From positions 62,001 through 126,000 of the forward strand of contig CAKOSX010000002.1 in assembly GCA_934119935.1 (NCBI GenBank): DNA of 64,000 nucleotides, given 5' to 3'. Positions 26,508 to 34,682 of the stretch are shown here, in pieces (position 1 is the stretch's first letter; the number at the start of each line of letters is the position of its first letter). The position numbers were made by a program, and so were the translations under genes. This DNA comes from an uncultured Clostridia bacterium. Lineage in GTDB: Bacteria; Bacillota; Clostridia; TANB77; CAG-508. Under the pieces are notes generated by a model that saw only the letters and a program-made list of their open reading frames with translations, was not told the origin of the DNA and did not search any database.

Positions 26508-27650
26508 ATGAAGACAAAAGATGAAAAGCTGTACATAGTCATAAATGTTATTTTGATGTTAATAATACTAGTTTTAGGAATATTTATATATGTTGTTATT
26601 AGGTCAAATAGAAAAGAAATAATAACAGGATATGAACAAAGCATTAATATGATAATTTCAAGTATGCATGTAGAAAAAATGAATATGGCAACATCAGGCA
26701 TAGTAATTGATAATGCAAGCCTGGTAATTCCGATAGAAGATGACGTAGATAATTTTACAGAATATAAATTTGCAGAGACAAGGAACAACAAGTATTATTA
26801 CAATCAATTGAATGACAATGCAAAAATAATTTATGATGACATAGAAGCCAATTTAGTAAATATGACATCTGGTAAGTACGAAATAAAATTATCGAATAAT
26901 ATTGCAAATATATTATTTGATGTAGATGGAGAAAACCAACTTGATAAGAATTTTCAATCTGCATGGGATGCAATAATGCAAGACCGAACAGATACATTTT
27001 TTATTGATGTTACTAAAATAAATTTAAAGATTAGAAAAACAACATATGGGAATAATGTTTCATATTCTTTATCAATTGTTCCAAAAGATGACAATGGATA
27101 TTTAGAGCAAGGCTTGATGAATAAAGATATGGTAAATGCGACACTTAATAAAGTGAAGAATGTAAGGGATGCTATTGCTACAAATTTGCATGGAAGTGAC
27201 TATGATAAAATAATGATGGCACACGATTGGATTATTGATAATCTGGAGTATAGCCAAGAAATTGAGAATAATAATGTGTACAATTTGTATGGAGCATTAA
27301 TAGATAGAAAAGCAGTATGCGAGGGGTATGCAGAGGCATTTAAGTACATCATGGATGCAATAGAAATTCCTTGTATACTTGTTAGCGGAACTGCAACAAA
27401 TTCTGAAGGAACAACAGAAAATCATGAATGGAATTATGTGCAATTAGATAAAAAATGGTATGCTGTTGATACGACATGGGATGATCCAATTGTAAGGGGA
27501 ACAGGAAAATTAACGAATTCGGTTAAACATAAATATTTTTTAGTTGGTTCAAAATTATTAGAAGAAAATCATTTTGCTAATGGAAAAATTACAACAACAG
27601 GTCAGGAATTTATATATCCAAAATTACAAGAAGAAAATTATAAAAAATAA
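26508..27650 (+). CDS. Membrane-anchored transglutaminase-like protein
   Basis: 380 residues. One N-terminal membrane helix (about 8-30, VINVILMLIILVLGIFIYVV), a linker, then a transglutaminase-core (PF01841) domain. The cysteine-protease-like triad is visible: Cys in KAVCEGYAEAF (about 271), His in ENHEWNYVQL (about 305) and Asp in YAVDTTWDDP (about 320). Such bacterial proteins act outside the membrane as proteases, amidases or cross-linkers, possibly on the wall; the substrate is unknown. It ends at a strong bidirectional terminator. Confidence 0.85.
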   Translation: MKTKDEKLYIVINVILMLIILVLGIFIYVVIRSNRKEIITGYEQSINMIISSMHVEKMNMATSGIVIDNASLVIPIEDDVDNFTEYKFAETRNNKYYYNQLNDNAKIIYDDIEANLVNMTSGKYEIKLSNNIANILFDVDGENQLDKNFQSAWDAIMQDRTDTFFIDVTKINLKIRKTTYGNNVSYSLSIVPKDDNGYLEQGLMNKDMVNATLNKVKNVRDAIATNLHGSDYDKIMMAHDWIIDNLEYSQEIENNNVYNLYGALIDRKAVCEGYAEAFKYIMDAIEIPCILVSGTATNSEGTTENHEWNYVQLDKKWYAVDTTWDDPIVRGTGKLTNSVKHKYFLVGSKLLEENHFANGKITTTGQEFIYPKLQEENYKK

Positions 27651-27680
27651 AGAGTAATTTAAATTACCCTTTATTTTTTT
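27646..27680. terminator. Bidirectional terminator after the transglutaminase gene and murC
   Basis: Stem AATAAAGAGTAAT / ATTACCCTTTATT (one mismatch) and a T run. Confidence 0.8.
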
Positions 27681-27685
27681 ATAAA

Positions 27686-29074
27686 TTATTTTCCTATTAT
27701 TTTTGGTCCAATATTAGTTACTGTTCCAGCACCAATAGTAAGAACTATATCATTTGGCATAACTCTATCTCTAATATATTTAGCAATTTCATCAAAATCT
27801 GACATATATAAAGCTTTTTTACCTACACGATTGATATTAATCTGATCAACTAAATTTTGAGATGAAATTCCCAAAGTATCAGATTCTCTTGCCGCATATA
27901 TATCTGTAACAATAATATTATCAAATCCAGAAAGAGCTTGTGCAAAATCAGTTAATAAATTTTTTGTTCTGCTATAAGTATGAGGTTGGAAAACAACCCA
28001 AGATCTATTGAATTTTTTCTTTTTCATTGCGTCATATACAGCTTTAATTTCTGTTGGATGATGTCCGTAATCATCATAAACATTAGCACCATTTGTACTT
28101 CCAACGAATTCGAATCTTCTGTGAGCTCCAGTATATTTTAGCAATCCTTCTTTAATGTCTTCTTTGTCTATTCCGTATTCATAGCATGTTGCGATACAAG
28201 CTAAAGCATTGTAAACATTATGCATTCCAGGGACAGAAAGCTTAATACTCTTGAAAAATGTGTTATTTCTGTACACATCAAAAAGAGGAAAACCATTATT
28301 GTCAAAAGTGATATTTCTTGCAATAAAGTTAGATTTCTCATTTTGAATTCCAAAAGTAACTATTTTTGCATTGGTATTTTTATATAAATCTGCAGAATTT
28401 GCATCATCAGCATTCAAAATCAATAAACCATCTTTAGGTAGTAATTTTACGAATTTTACGAATGCACTCTTTACATGGTCTAAGTCTTTAAAATAATCTA
28501 GATGATCGTTATCAATATTTAATATAATTTCTGTTCTTGGATGAAATTTCAAGAAACTCTCTACATATTCGCAAGATTCTAATATAAAATATTCACTATT
28601 ACCAACTCTATAATTTCCATCTATTTGCTTTAGAATAGCACCTACCTGTATTGTTGGATCCTTATGAGCCTCCATAAAACAAACTGAAATCATAGAAGTT
28701 GTTGTTGTCTTGCCATGTGTTCCAGAAATACTAATTGTATCCCTATAAGCTTTTGTTATTATTCCAAGAAATGTTGATCTTTCCATTGTTTCGATGTTTA
28801 ATCTTCTAGCCTCTTGCAATTCTATATCGTCATGAGAAATTGCAGCACTGTAAACAACTAAATTTGCATTTCTTAAATTGTCTAGGTCATGGCCTATTAC
28901 AACTGAAATGCCATTATCTCTTAATTTCTCAACTAATTCAGATTCATTTGCATCAGAGCCTGTAACATAAAAGCCCCACTTCTTTAGAATAGTGGCAATA
29001 CCGCTCATGCTCGTTCCACCAATTCCAATCATATGTATATGTTTATATTGTTTTAATTCTTCTAAGTTAATCAA
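27686..29074 (-). CDS. murC: UDP-N-acetylmuramate--L-alanine ligase
   Basis: Adds L-Ala to UDP-MurNAc, the first amino-acid step of peptidoglycan synthesis. The 462-residue product has the UDP-binding HMIGIGGTSMSGIA, ATP loop SGTHGKTTTT, EACEY-like ESCEYVESF, NIDNDHLDYF, and the C-terminal YDDYGHHPTEI motif. TTG 29074 is favoured, with AAAGGAG 8 nt upstream; the GTG at 29083 overlaps that site. Monocistronic; no other mur genes are in the window. Confidence 0.95.
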   Translation of the reverse strand: MINLEELKQYKHIHMIGIGGTSMSGIATILKKWGFYVTGSDANESELVEKLRDNGISVVIGHDLDNLRNANLVVYSAAISHDDIELQEARRLNIETMERSTFLGIITKAYRDTISISGTHGKTTTTSMISVCFMEAHKDPTIQVGAILKQIDGNYRVGNSEYFILESCEYVESFLKFHPRTEIILNIDNDHLDYFKDLDHVKSAFVKFVKLLPKDGLLILNADDANSADLYKNTNAKIVTFGIQNEKSNFIARNITFDNNGFPLFDVYRNNTFFKSIKLSVPGMHNVYNALACIATCYEYGIDKEDIKEGLLKYTGAHRRFEFVGSTNGANVYDDYGHHPTEIKAVYDAMKKKKFNRSWVVFQPHTYSRTKNLLTDFAQALSGFDNIIVTDIYAARESDTLGISSQNLVDQININRVGKKALYMSDFDEIAKYIRDRVMPNDIVLTIGAGTVTNIGPKIIGK

Positions 29075-29114
29075 TCTAAGCACTCCTTTACACAGTTTAA
29101 ATTATTACCAATAT

Positions 29115-29143
29115 ATTATATACTTAAAACCAAACTTTTTCAA
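29115..29143 (-). promoter_or_regulatory. Promoter of murC
   Basis: Minus strand: TTGAAA (29143-29138), 17-bp spacer, TATAAT (29120-29115). Confidence 0.7.
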
Positions 29144-29245
29144 CAGATTTTACAAAACAAACAGCCATAAAAAGAACTTAATATAATATATTATAATGTA
29201 AAAAATATATTCATAATAAAAAATGATAAATTTTTTAAAAAAATA

Positions 29246-29274
29246 GAAGGAAAAAAATATAAAATGGAGAATAA
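29246..29274 (+). promoter_or_regulatory. Sigma-H-like promoter of spoVG
   Basis: GAAGGAAAA (29246-29254), 11-bp spacer, GGAGAATAA (29266-29274). This fits the sigma-H pattern RNAGGAWWW-N11/12-RNNGAATWW; spoVG is a classic sigma-H gene in Bacillus subtilis. Confidence 0.6.
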
Positions 29275-29335
29275 TATAAATGTACATACTAATAATTGTA
29301 CAAAATAATAAAAAACATTGGAAGGCGGTGCTCTT

Positions 29336-29644
29336 ATGGAAATTACAGAAGTACGTATTAAAAAAGTTAATTCAGGAAATAGAGTGAAAGCAGTTGCTCA
29401 AATAACATTTGATAATGAATTTGTTGTTCATGAAATCAAAGTTAAAGAAAAATCAGATGGAGAACTATTCATAGCTATGCCTAGCAGACAAAAAAATGAA
29501 AGACGTTATGATATAGCTCATCCTATTAATCAAGATGTTAGAGATAGAATAACAAAAGCTGTATTAGATAAATATGATGAGATTAAAGATTTAGAACCAG
29601 CTGAACCTAAAACAGAAACAGAATCAGAAAGTGATGCTGAATAG
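29336..29644 (+). CDS. spoVG: Septation/RNA-binding regulator SpoVG
   Basis: A 102-residue regulator that binds nucleic acid and affects septation and sporulation. It opens EITEVRIKKVNSGNRVKAVA and contains FVVHEIKVKEK and the family-typical MPSRQKNERRYDIAHPIN. The C-terminal 20 residues are acidic. AAGGCGG precedes ATG 29336; the open frame back to TTG 29318 has no better site. A strong terminator follows at once. Confidence 0.95.
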   Translation: MEITEVRIKKVNSGNRVKAVAQITFDNEFVVHEIKVKEKSDGELFIAMPSRQKNERRYDIAHPINQDVRDRITKAVLDKYDEIKDLEPAEPKTETESESDAE

Positions 29645-29645
29645 A

Positions 29646-29673
29646 AAATACCCTTTATGGGTATTTTTTTTTT
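29646..29673 (+). terminator. Rho-independent terminator of spoVG
   Basis: Stem AAATACCC / GGGTATTT, 5-nt loop, then a run of T. Confidence 0.9.
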
Positions 29674-29680
29674 ACAAAAG

Positions 29681-29717
29681 TACTCCCCCGAGCCTTATAG
29701 ATAGACTCGGGGGAGTA
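29681..29717 (-). terminator. GC-rich hairpin ending the minus-strand small gene
   Basis: Perfect 12-bp stem TACTCCCCCGAG / CTCGGGGGAGTA, 13-nt loop. On the minus strand it is followed by CTTTTGT, 7 bp after the small gene's stop codon. Confidence 0.7.
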
Positions 29718-29723
29718 AGGAGT

Positions 29724-29939
29724 TTAGTAGCAGCTTATTGTGGCCTTTTGACCAAACATCTCCGCCACATCCCTTATGGGGTTACCCGCATATTCGGTGC
29801 TGTCTCGCACCACAATGTAGGTGCATCCACTCGGAGTGGACTCGGCTCTGAAGTCGTAGCCTTGCAGCAATCCCTTCTTCTGGGAATATTCTTTTGTTGC
29901 CACGCAAAGCAACCCTTTTCTAGTGATTTTACCAATCAT
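29724..29939 (-). CDS. GC-rich small orphan protein
   Basis: 71 residues (MIGKITRKGLLCVATKEY...), not recognised. Evidence that it is real: AAAGGAG about 11 nt before the ATG, a consensus promoter upstream and a 12-bp terminator hairpin just after the stop. Base composition is much richer in GC than spoVG or the next gene and resembles the cassette at 3.1-6.1 kb. The protein is soluble, with alternating charged and beta-prone stretches (GCTYIVVRDSTEYAGNP). No function can be proposed. Confidence 0.65.
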   Translation of the reverse strand: MIGKITRKGLLCVATKEYSQKKGLLQGYDFRAESTPSGCTYIVVRDSTEYAGNPIRDVAEMFGQKATISCY

Positions 29940-29977
29940 TTTTTTGACAACTCCTTTTTTATATTGGTGTAAAATTA

Positions 29978-30006
29978 ATTATAGCACAAAAATGATGAAA
30001 ATACAA
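29978..30006 (-). promoter_or_regulatory. Promoter of the 71-residue gene
   Basis: Minus strand: TTGTAT (30006-30001), 17-bp spacer, TATAAT (29983-29978). Confidence 0.65.
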
Positions 30007-30074
30007 TAAATTCCAATAAAAAAGTAAAAAAAAGCCAATTGCAAAGCTTGTCGTAATTTGTATTATAAAATTCC

Positions 30075-30103
30075 TTGAAAAAATGTTGAATAAGTGCTAT
30101 AAT
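30075..30103 (+). promoter_or_regulatory. Promoter of the RelA/SpoT-fold gene
   Basis: TTGAAA (30075-30080), 17-bp spacer, TATAAT (30098-30103). Confidence 0.7.
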
Positions 30104-30135
30104 TAAAGAATGCCAATGAGAAAGGTGGGAGAACT

Positions 30136-30837
30136 TTGAAGCAGATAGATGAAATGAGAAAAAGTTATAACTCATTTATAGAAAGACAACGTAAGGGATA
30201 TGAAATGACTGCTGCAATGGTTGGCTATATAATTGAAAGAATGCAAGAAGCAGGAATGATATCAGAAGATGTATGTATATGTGGAAGAATAAAGAGTTTT
30301 AAATCGGCGTATGAAAATACAGGAAAGAAAGCAGTAGATGATTGCTTTGGACTAAGAATAATGGGATCGAAGGAAGATCTAGAAAAAATTGAACAAGAGT
30401 TAAGACAAATGCTTATAGTAGATATTACGAAGGATCATAGAAAAAAGAAAAACACGTCTTATAATGCTATACATGAAATGGTTCATATAAGAGCAAAATA
30501 TATGGGGGATAGTGGAATTGAACCAGAAACTTTCCCAGAAATAGAAGTTCAATATTGGAATGATGAAGTAAGAGAAAAATGTGTAGATGGCGAATTATCT
30601 TATGCAAAATATAAGAGCAAAGATTTATTGGATATAATTGAAAGACTAAATACAAATAGAGAACAAACATTAAATGATTTACCGGTATTCTATGAAATTA
30701 AAGGAAGAGAGATAAAAAAATTATCAAAGTTAGCAACTTTATACAAAATGTATCCAGAAATAAGACAGATGGAAGAAAGAAGAATGCTGGCAGTAGATGC
30801 TTCAGACCAAGATATGGAAGATGCAGCAAATAGATAA
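30136..30837 (+). CDS. RelA/SpoT nucleotidyltransferase-fold protein
   Basis: 233 residues resembling only the synthetase domain of Rel proteins: GRIKSFKSAYENTGKKAVDD aligns with the RIKSxxSI entry motif, CFGLRIMG with the FAIRI strand, TSYNAIHEMV with YQSLHT, and EIEVQYW with EIQIRT. HD, TGS and ACT domains are absent, as in small alarmone synthetases, but the motifs are divergent, so (p)ppGpp synthesis is uncertain. TTG 30136 follows AAAGGTGGGAG. Own promoter and terminator. Confidence 0.7.
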   Translation: MKQIDEMRKSYNSFIERQRKGYEMTAAMVGYIIERMQEAGMISEDVCICGRIKSFKSAYENTGKKAVDDCFGLRIMGSKEDLEKIEQELRQMLIVDITKDHRKKKNTSYNAIHEMVHIRAKYMGDSGIEPETFPEIEVQYWNDEVREKCVDGELSYAKYKSKDLLDIIERLNTNREQTLNDLPVFYEIKGREIKKLSKLATLYKMYPEIRQMEERRMLAVDASDQDMEDAANR

Positions 30838-30838
30838 G

Positions 30839-30880
30839 AAGAGATAAAAACGTCATAACATGGCGTTTTTATCTCTTTAT
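30839..30880 (+). terminator. Rho-independent terminator of the RelA/SpoT-fold gene
   Basis: 14-bp stem AAGAGATAAAAACG / CGTTTTTATCTCTT followed by T-rich DNA. Confidence 0.85.
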
Positions 30881-30948
30881 GTTTTTATAAAATTATTAAA
30901 TGTAAGTAAATTAAGACATAATTTCTGTAATAAAATTGTAAAAAAACG

Positions 30949-30977
30949 TTGACATTAACCTTATTTGGGTATATAAT
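30949..30977 (+). promoter_or_regulatory. Main promoter of the S10 ribosomal operon
   Basis: Perfect consensus TTGACA (30949-30954), 17-bp spacer, TATAAT (30972-30977). Confidence 0.9.
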
Positions 30978-30983
30978 AGTAAA

Positions 30984-31270
30984 GCATGTAAGATAGCGAA
31001 GAAGTGAAATGTGGCTACAACCATACAATTAACCAAGGTTGGAGGGAACTTTCATGGAGCATGTCATGGCTGAGACCAGGCGGTAAGGTTAAGGTATCCG
31101 TAAGAGATTTTGCGGGTAGCTTATGCATACTGAAAAGTATGTATTAATAAATGTACACTTTATCCCAAGATAATCATGCAAAAACTTGGGCTTTTATATT
31201 GGTAATATTTAGAACACCAGGGTGCGTTTATAACTTCCGACCAAAAAAATATTTAAGGAGGGAAAATTAC
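30984..31270 (+). promoter_or_regulatory. Long structured 5' leader of the S10 operon
   Basis: About 285 nt with no supported gene. Visible structures: a hairpin ATGCATACT-GAAA-AGTATGTAT (31123-31145) and CCCAAG / CTTGGG (31164-31190) followed by CTTTTAT, which could be an attenuator. Autogenous control by a ribosomal protein is inferred by analogy with other S10 leaders. Confidence 0.5.
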
Positions 31271-31600
31271 ATGGCAAAGAAACAAACAACAGAAGTAGCA
31301 AATGGTAAAATCAGAATAAGATTAAAAGCTTATGATCCACAACTTTTAGAACAGTCTGCTGATAAGATAGTAGATACTGCTAAAAAAACTGGAGCAAAAG
31401 TTTCAGGACCTATTCCATTACCAACAGAGAAGGAAATCGTAACAATACTACGTTCTCCACACAAACACAAAGATTCAAGAGAACAATTCGAAATGAGAAC
31501 ACACAAGAGAGTTATTGATATTCTTTATCCTACACAAAAAACAGTTGAAAGTTTAACAAAAATTGAACTACCAGCTGGTGTAAATATAGAAATAAAATAA
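31271..31600 (+). CDS. rpsJ: 30S ribosomal protein S10
   Basis: First gene of the ribosomal superoperon. The 109-residue product contains GKIRIRLKAYDPQLLEQSA, GPIPLPTEKEIVTILRSPHK and FEMRTHKR, all S10 hallmarks. AGGAGGGAAAATTAC precedes ATG 31271; the open frame extends back to 31151 only through the leader. A short extra segment (KKQTTEVANG) precedes the usual start of the fold. Confidence 0.97.
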   Translation: MAKKQTTEVANGKIRIRLKAYDPQLLEQSADKIVDTAKKTGAKVSGPIPLPTEKEIVTILRSPHKHKDSREQFEMRTHKRVIDILYPTQKTVESLTKIELPAGVNIEIK

Positions 31601-31697
31601 CAATAAGTTAAGGCAAAAAGTTAGAAACCTATAAAAATCTGACAAAAACCATGCTAGTGAAAAATCATTAGCCAATAGTTAGGAGGAAAATTTTAAA

Positions 31698-32327
31698 ATG
31701 AAAAAATCAATAATAGGAAAAAAAGTTGGAATGACTCAAATATTTGATGAAACAGGAAAAGTTATTCCAGTAACAGTTATAGAAGCTGGACCATGTGTTG
31801 TTGCACAAGTTAAAACAAACGAGACAGACGGATATAACGCAGTACAATTAGGATTCGGAGATGTTAAAGAAAGCAAAGTTAACAAACCAGTTAAAGGCCA
31901 CTTCGCTAAATCTAAATTAGCATTAAAGAAACATTTAAGAGAATTCAGAATGGATTCTGTAGAAGACGTTAAAGTTGGAGATGAATTAAAAGCTGATGTT
32001 TTCACAAAAGGAGACAAAGTTGATATTCAAGGAACTTCAAAAGGAAAAGGATTCCAAGGCGTTATAAAAAGACATGGTCAATCAAGAGGACCTATGGGAC
32101 ATGGTTCTATGTACCACAGAAGACCAGGTTCAATGGGATCTACATCAACACCAGGTAGAGTATTCAAAGGAAAGAGACTTCCAGGACATATGGGAGCTAA
32201 CACAATTACAATACAAAACCTAGAAGTTGTTTCAGTTGACTTAGACAAAAATGTAATATTAGTAAAAGGTAGCGTTCCAGGAGCAAACGGAGCAATACTA
32301 AAAATTAAACAAAGCGTAAAAGCATAG
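31698..32327 (+). CDS. rplC: 50S ribosomal protein L3
   Basis: 209 residues, an early-assembly 23S rRNA-binding protein near the peptidyl-transferase centre. Opens KKSIIGKKVGMTQIFDETGK; GTSKGKGFQGVIKRHGQSRG and HGSMYHRRPGSMGSTSTPGR are diagnostic. AGGAGG upstream. The 97-bp spacer after rpsJ contains only a weak CTAGTG/CATTAG hairpin. Confidence 0.98.
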   Translation: MKKSIIGKKVGMTQIFDETGKVIPVTVIEAGPCVVAQVKTNETDGYNAVQLGFGDVKESKVNKPVKGHFAKSKLALKKHLREFRMDSVEDVKVGDELKADVFTKGDKVDIQGTSKGKGFQGVIKRHGQSRGPMGHGSMYHRRPGSMGSTSTPGRVFKGKRLPGHMGANTITIQNLEVVSVDLDKNVILVKGSVPGANGAILKIKQSVKA

Positions 32328-32343
32328 GGAAGGAGGAAAAAAG

Positions 32344-32967
32344 ATGCCTAAAATAGACGTATATGATATAAATGGAAAGAAAGTTAAAGAACTAGAATTA
32401 AATGAAGCAGTATTTGGAATCGAACCAAATGAAGCAGTTGTACACAGTGTTCTAGTTAATTTCTTAGCAAATCAAAGACAAGGTACACAAAGTACAAAAA
32501 CAAGAAGCGAAGTTTCTGGTGGTGGAAGAAAACCATGGAGACAAAAAGGTACAGGTAGAGCAAGACAAGGAAGTATAAGAGCACCACAATGGATTAAAGG
32601 TGGTATAGCTTTAGGACCAAAGCCTCGTTCTTACAAATACACAGTAAACAAGAAAGAAAGACAATTAGCTGTTAAATCAGTATTAAGTTCAAAAGTTTTA
32701 GAGAACGAATTAGTTGTTGTTGATAGCTTACCATTAAATGATATAAAGACAAAAGAAATGGTAAAAGCTCTTTCAAACTTAAAAGTTGAAGGAAAAGCAT
32801 TAATAATGCTTCCAGAAAAGAACGAAAAAGTTCAAAAATCAGCTAGAAATATTGAAGGTGTAAAAACAACATTAGTTGAAACAATAAATGTTTATGACTT
32901 ATTAAAATACAACAAATTAGTTGTAACAGAAGACACTGTTAAGAAATTAGAGGAGGTGTACGCATAA
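32344..32967 (+). CDS. rplD: 50S ribosomal protein L4
   Basis: 207 residues. The exit-tunnel loop region reads TRSEVSGGGRKPWRQKGTGR followed by ARQGSIRAPQW, unmistakable for L4. L4 is the autoregulator of the S10 operon in E. coli; whether it acts on the long leader here is unknown. Stop and the rplW start overlap by one base (TAATG), implying coupled translation. Confidence 0.98.
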   Translation: MPKIDVYDINGKKVKELELNEAVFGIEPNEAVVHSVLVNFLANQRQGTQSTKTRSEVSGGGRKPWRQKGTGRARQGSIRAPQWIKGGIALGPKPRSYKYTVNKKERQLAVKSVLSSKVLENELVVVDSLPLNDIKTKEMVKALSNLKVEGKALIMLPEKNEKVQKSARNIEGVKTTLVETINVYDLLKYNKLVVTEDTVKKLEEVYA

Positions 32968-33314
32968 TGAGACCAGAAGACATTATAATAAAACCAATAA
33001 TTACTGAAGAAAGTAATGCTGGAATACAAGAAGGAAAGTATACCTTTAAAGTAAACAAGAAAGCTACAAAAGTTGATGTAGCAAATGCAGTAGAAAAACT
33101 TTTCGGAGTTAAAGTATTAAAAGTAAATACTATAACAGTAAAAGGAAAAGAAAAAAGAGTTGGAAGAAATGTTGGAAGAACATCTGATTGGAAGAAGGCT
33201 ATTGTTACAATAGATACAAATCCATCAGACAAAACATATCTTGCAAAAGGTGGAAAAGAGACAAAAATAGCTACAAAATACAAAACTTCAATTGATGAGT
33301 TTATGGGTGCGTAG
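32967..33314 (+). CDS. rplW: 50S ribosomal protein L23
   Basis: 115 residues at the tunnel exit, docking site for trigger factor and SRP. Starts MRPEDIIIKPIITEESNAGI and contains YTFKVNKKATKVDVANAVEK and VKVLKVNTITVKGKEKRVGR. Slightly longer than the usual 95-100 residues because of a C-terminal extension. Confidence 0.97.
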   Translation: MRPEDIIIKPIITEESNAGIQEGKYTFKVNKKATKVDVANAVEKLFGVKVLKVNTITVKGKEKRVGRNVGRTSDWKKAIVTIDTNPSDKTYLAKGGKETKIATKYKTSIDEFMGA

Positions 33315-33548
33315 TTAAATAAAAATAGCGAGAGATAACTCGGATAATAAAAAATATCTGCTTATGCGGGGCAGGAAAAAAAGAATACGTAAATAAATAT
33401 AAATAAAGTAGAAAATTCAGCAAAAACGAGTAATGCTAGGAAAGTGAGCGAAAAAAACGGAGGTGTACGTATTGTACATTGAGTATTTTTGAAGCGAAAC
33501 TTGACAAAGCAGGACGAAGTTTTTCATGAATTTGAGAAGGAGAATAAA
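33315..33548 (+). other. 234-bp spacer between rplW and rplB
   Basis: Unusually long for this operon. Short hairpins only: CGAG/CTCG near 33330 and AAACTT/AAGTTT (33497-33522). No supported gene; an open frame into rplB from 33489 lacks a ribosome site. No clear promoter or terminator seen. Confidence 0.4.
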
Positions 33549-34373
33549 ATGGCAACAAAAAAATTCAATCCAGTAACTCCATCATTAAGAAATATGACAG
33601 TTTCTGATTTTGCTGAAATAACAAAAAAGACTCCTGAAAAATCTTTATTAACAGTAAAGAAAGAAAAAGCAGGAAGAAATAGTTATGGAAGAATAACAGT
33701 TCGTCACCAAGGTGGAGGAAACAGACAAAAATATAGAATAATTGATTTTAAACGTCAAAAAGAAGATATGCCAGCAACAGTAGTTGGTATAGAATATGAT
33801 CCAAACAGAAGTGCAAATATAGCTTTAATTAAATATGAAGATGGAACATTAAGCTATATATTAGCTCCTATAGGATTAAAAGACGGTGACACAGTAATGT
33901 CAGGAGCAAATGCTGATATTAAACCAGGTAACTGTCTAAAATTAGAAAACATTCCAGTTGGTACTATGGTTCATAACATAGAAATAAACCCAGGCCAAGG
34001 TGGAAAATTAGTTAGAGCTGCAGGTCAAGAAGCTCAACTTATGGCTAAAGAAGGAAAATTCGCAAATTTAAGATTACCTTCAGGAGAAATGAGATTAATA
34101 ATGCTAAACTGCAGAGCAACAATAGGAACTGTAGGAAATGCAGAATATGAAAATATTAAACTAGGTAAAGCAGGAAAAACAAGACATCTAGGCAAACGTC
34201 CAGAAGTTAGAGGATCTGCAATGAACCCAGTAGATCACCCTCATGGTGGTGGTGAAGGAAAGGCTCCAGTAGGACACGCAGGACCAATGACTCCTTGGGG
34301 TAAACCAGCACTTGGATACAAGACAAGAAAGAATTCAAGAACTGATAAATTTATAGCTAAGAGGAGGAAATAA
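33549..34373 (+). CDS. rplB: 50S ribosomal protein L2
   Basis: 274 residues, required for subunit association and peptidyl-transferase activity. Contains NSYGRITVRHQGGGNRQKYR, the C-terminal MNPVDHPHGGGEGKAPVG with the functional His, and TRKNSRTDKFIAKRRK at the end. GAGAAGGAG precedes ATG 33549, giving the normal L2 length. Confidence 0.98.
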   Translation: MATKKFNPVTPSLRNMTVSDFAEITKKTPEKSLLTVKKEKAGRNSYGRITVRHQGGGNRQKYRIIDFKRQKEDMPATVVGIEYDPNRSANIALIKYEDGTLSYILAPIGLKDGDTVMSGANADIKPGNCLKLENIPVGTMVHNIEINPGQGGKLVRAAGQEAQLMAKEGKFANLRLPSGEMRLIMLNCRATIGTVGNAEYENIKLGKAGKTRHLGKRPEVRGSAMNPVDHPHGGGEGKAPVGHAGPMTPWGKPALGYKTRKNSRTDKFIAKRRK

Positions 34374-34375
34374 TA

Positions 34376-34654
34376 ATGTCAAGATCTAGTAAAAAGAAAC
34401 CATTTGTTGCTCCAGAGCTATTAAAAAGAGTTGAAGCAATGAATGAAAGTGGAAAGAAAGAAGTATTAAAGACATGGTCTAGAGCTTCTACAATATACCC
34501 ACAAATGGTTGGACACACAATAGCTGTTCACGATGGAAGAAAACATGTTCCAGTATATATTACTGAAGAAATGATTGGACATAAATTAGGAGAATTTGCT
34601 CCAACAAGAACATTTAAAGGACATTCAGGAGATAAAACAACAACTACAAAATAA
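34376..34654 (+). CDS. rpsS: 30S ribosomal protein S19
   Basis: 92 residues: SRSSKKKPFVAPELLKRVEA, TWSRASTIYPQMVGHTIAVH and GHKLGEFAPTRTFKGHSGDK. Begins two bases after the rplB stop, with its ribosome site (AGGAGG) inside rplB. Confidence 0.98.
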   Translation: MSRSSKKKPFVAPELLKRVEAMNESGKKEVLKTWSRASTIYPQMVGHTIAVHDGRKHVPVYITEEMIGHKLGEFAPTRTFKGHSGDKTTTTK

Positions 34655-34682
34655 AAATTGATTAAGGAGGTAAATAAGAGCA

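Noticed and set aside
29631..29972. Plus-strand open frame of 113 codons overlapping the spoVG terminator
   Set aside because: Runs through two hairpins and opposite the better-supported minus-strand small gene; no ribosome site.
31151..31270. Extended or separate peptide in the rpsJ leader
   Set aside because: No ribosome site before 31151; S10 starts at 31271 with a strong site. A leader peptide cannot be fully excluded.
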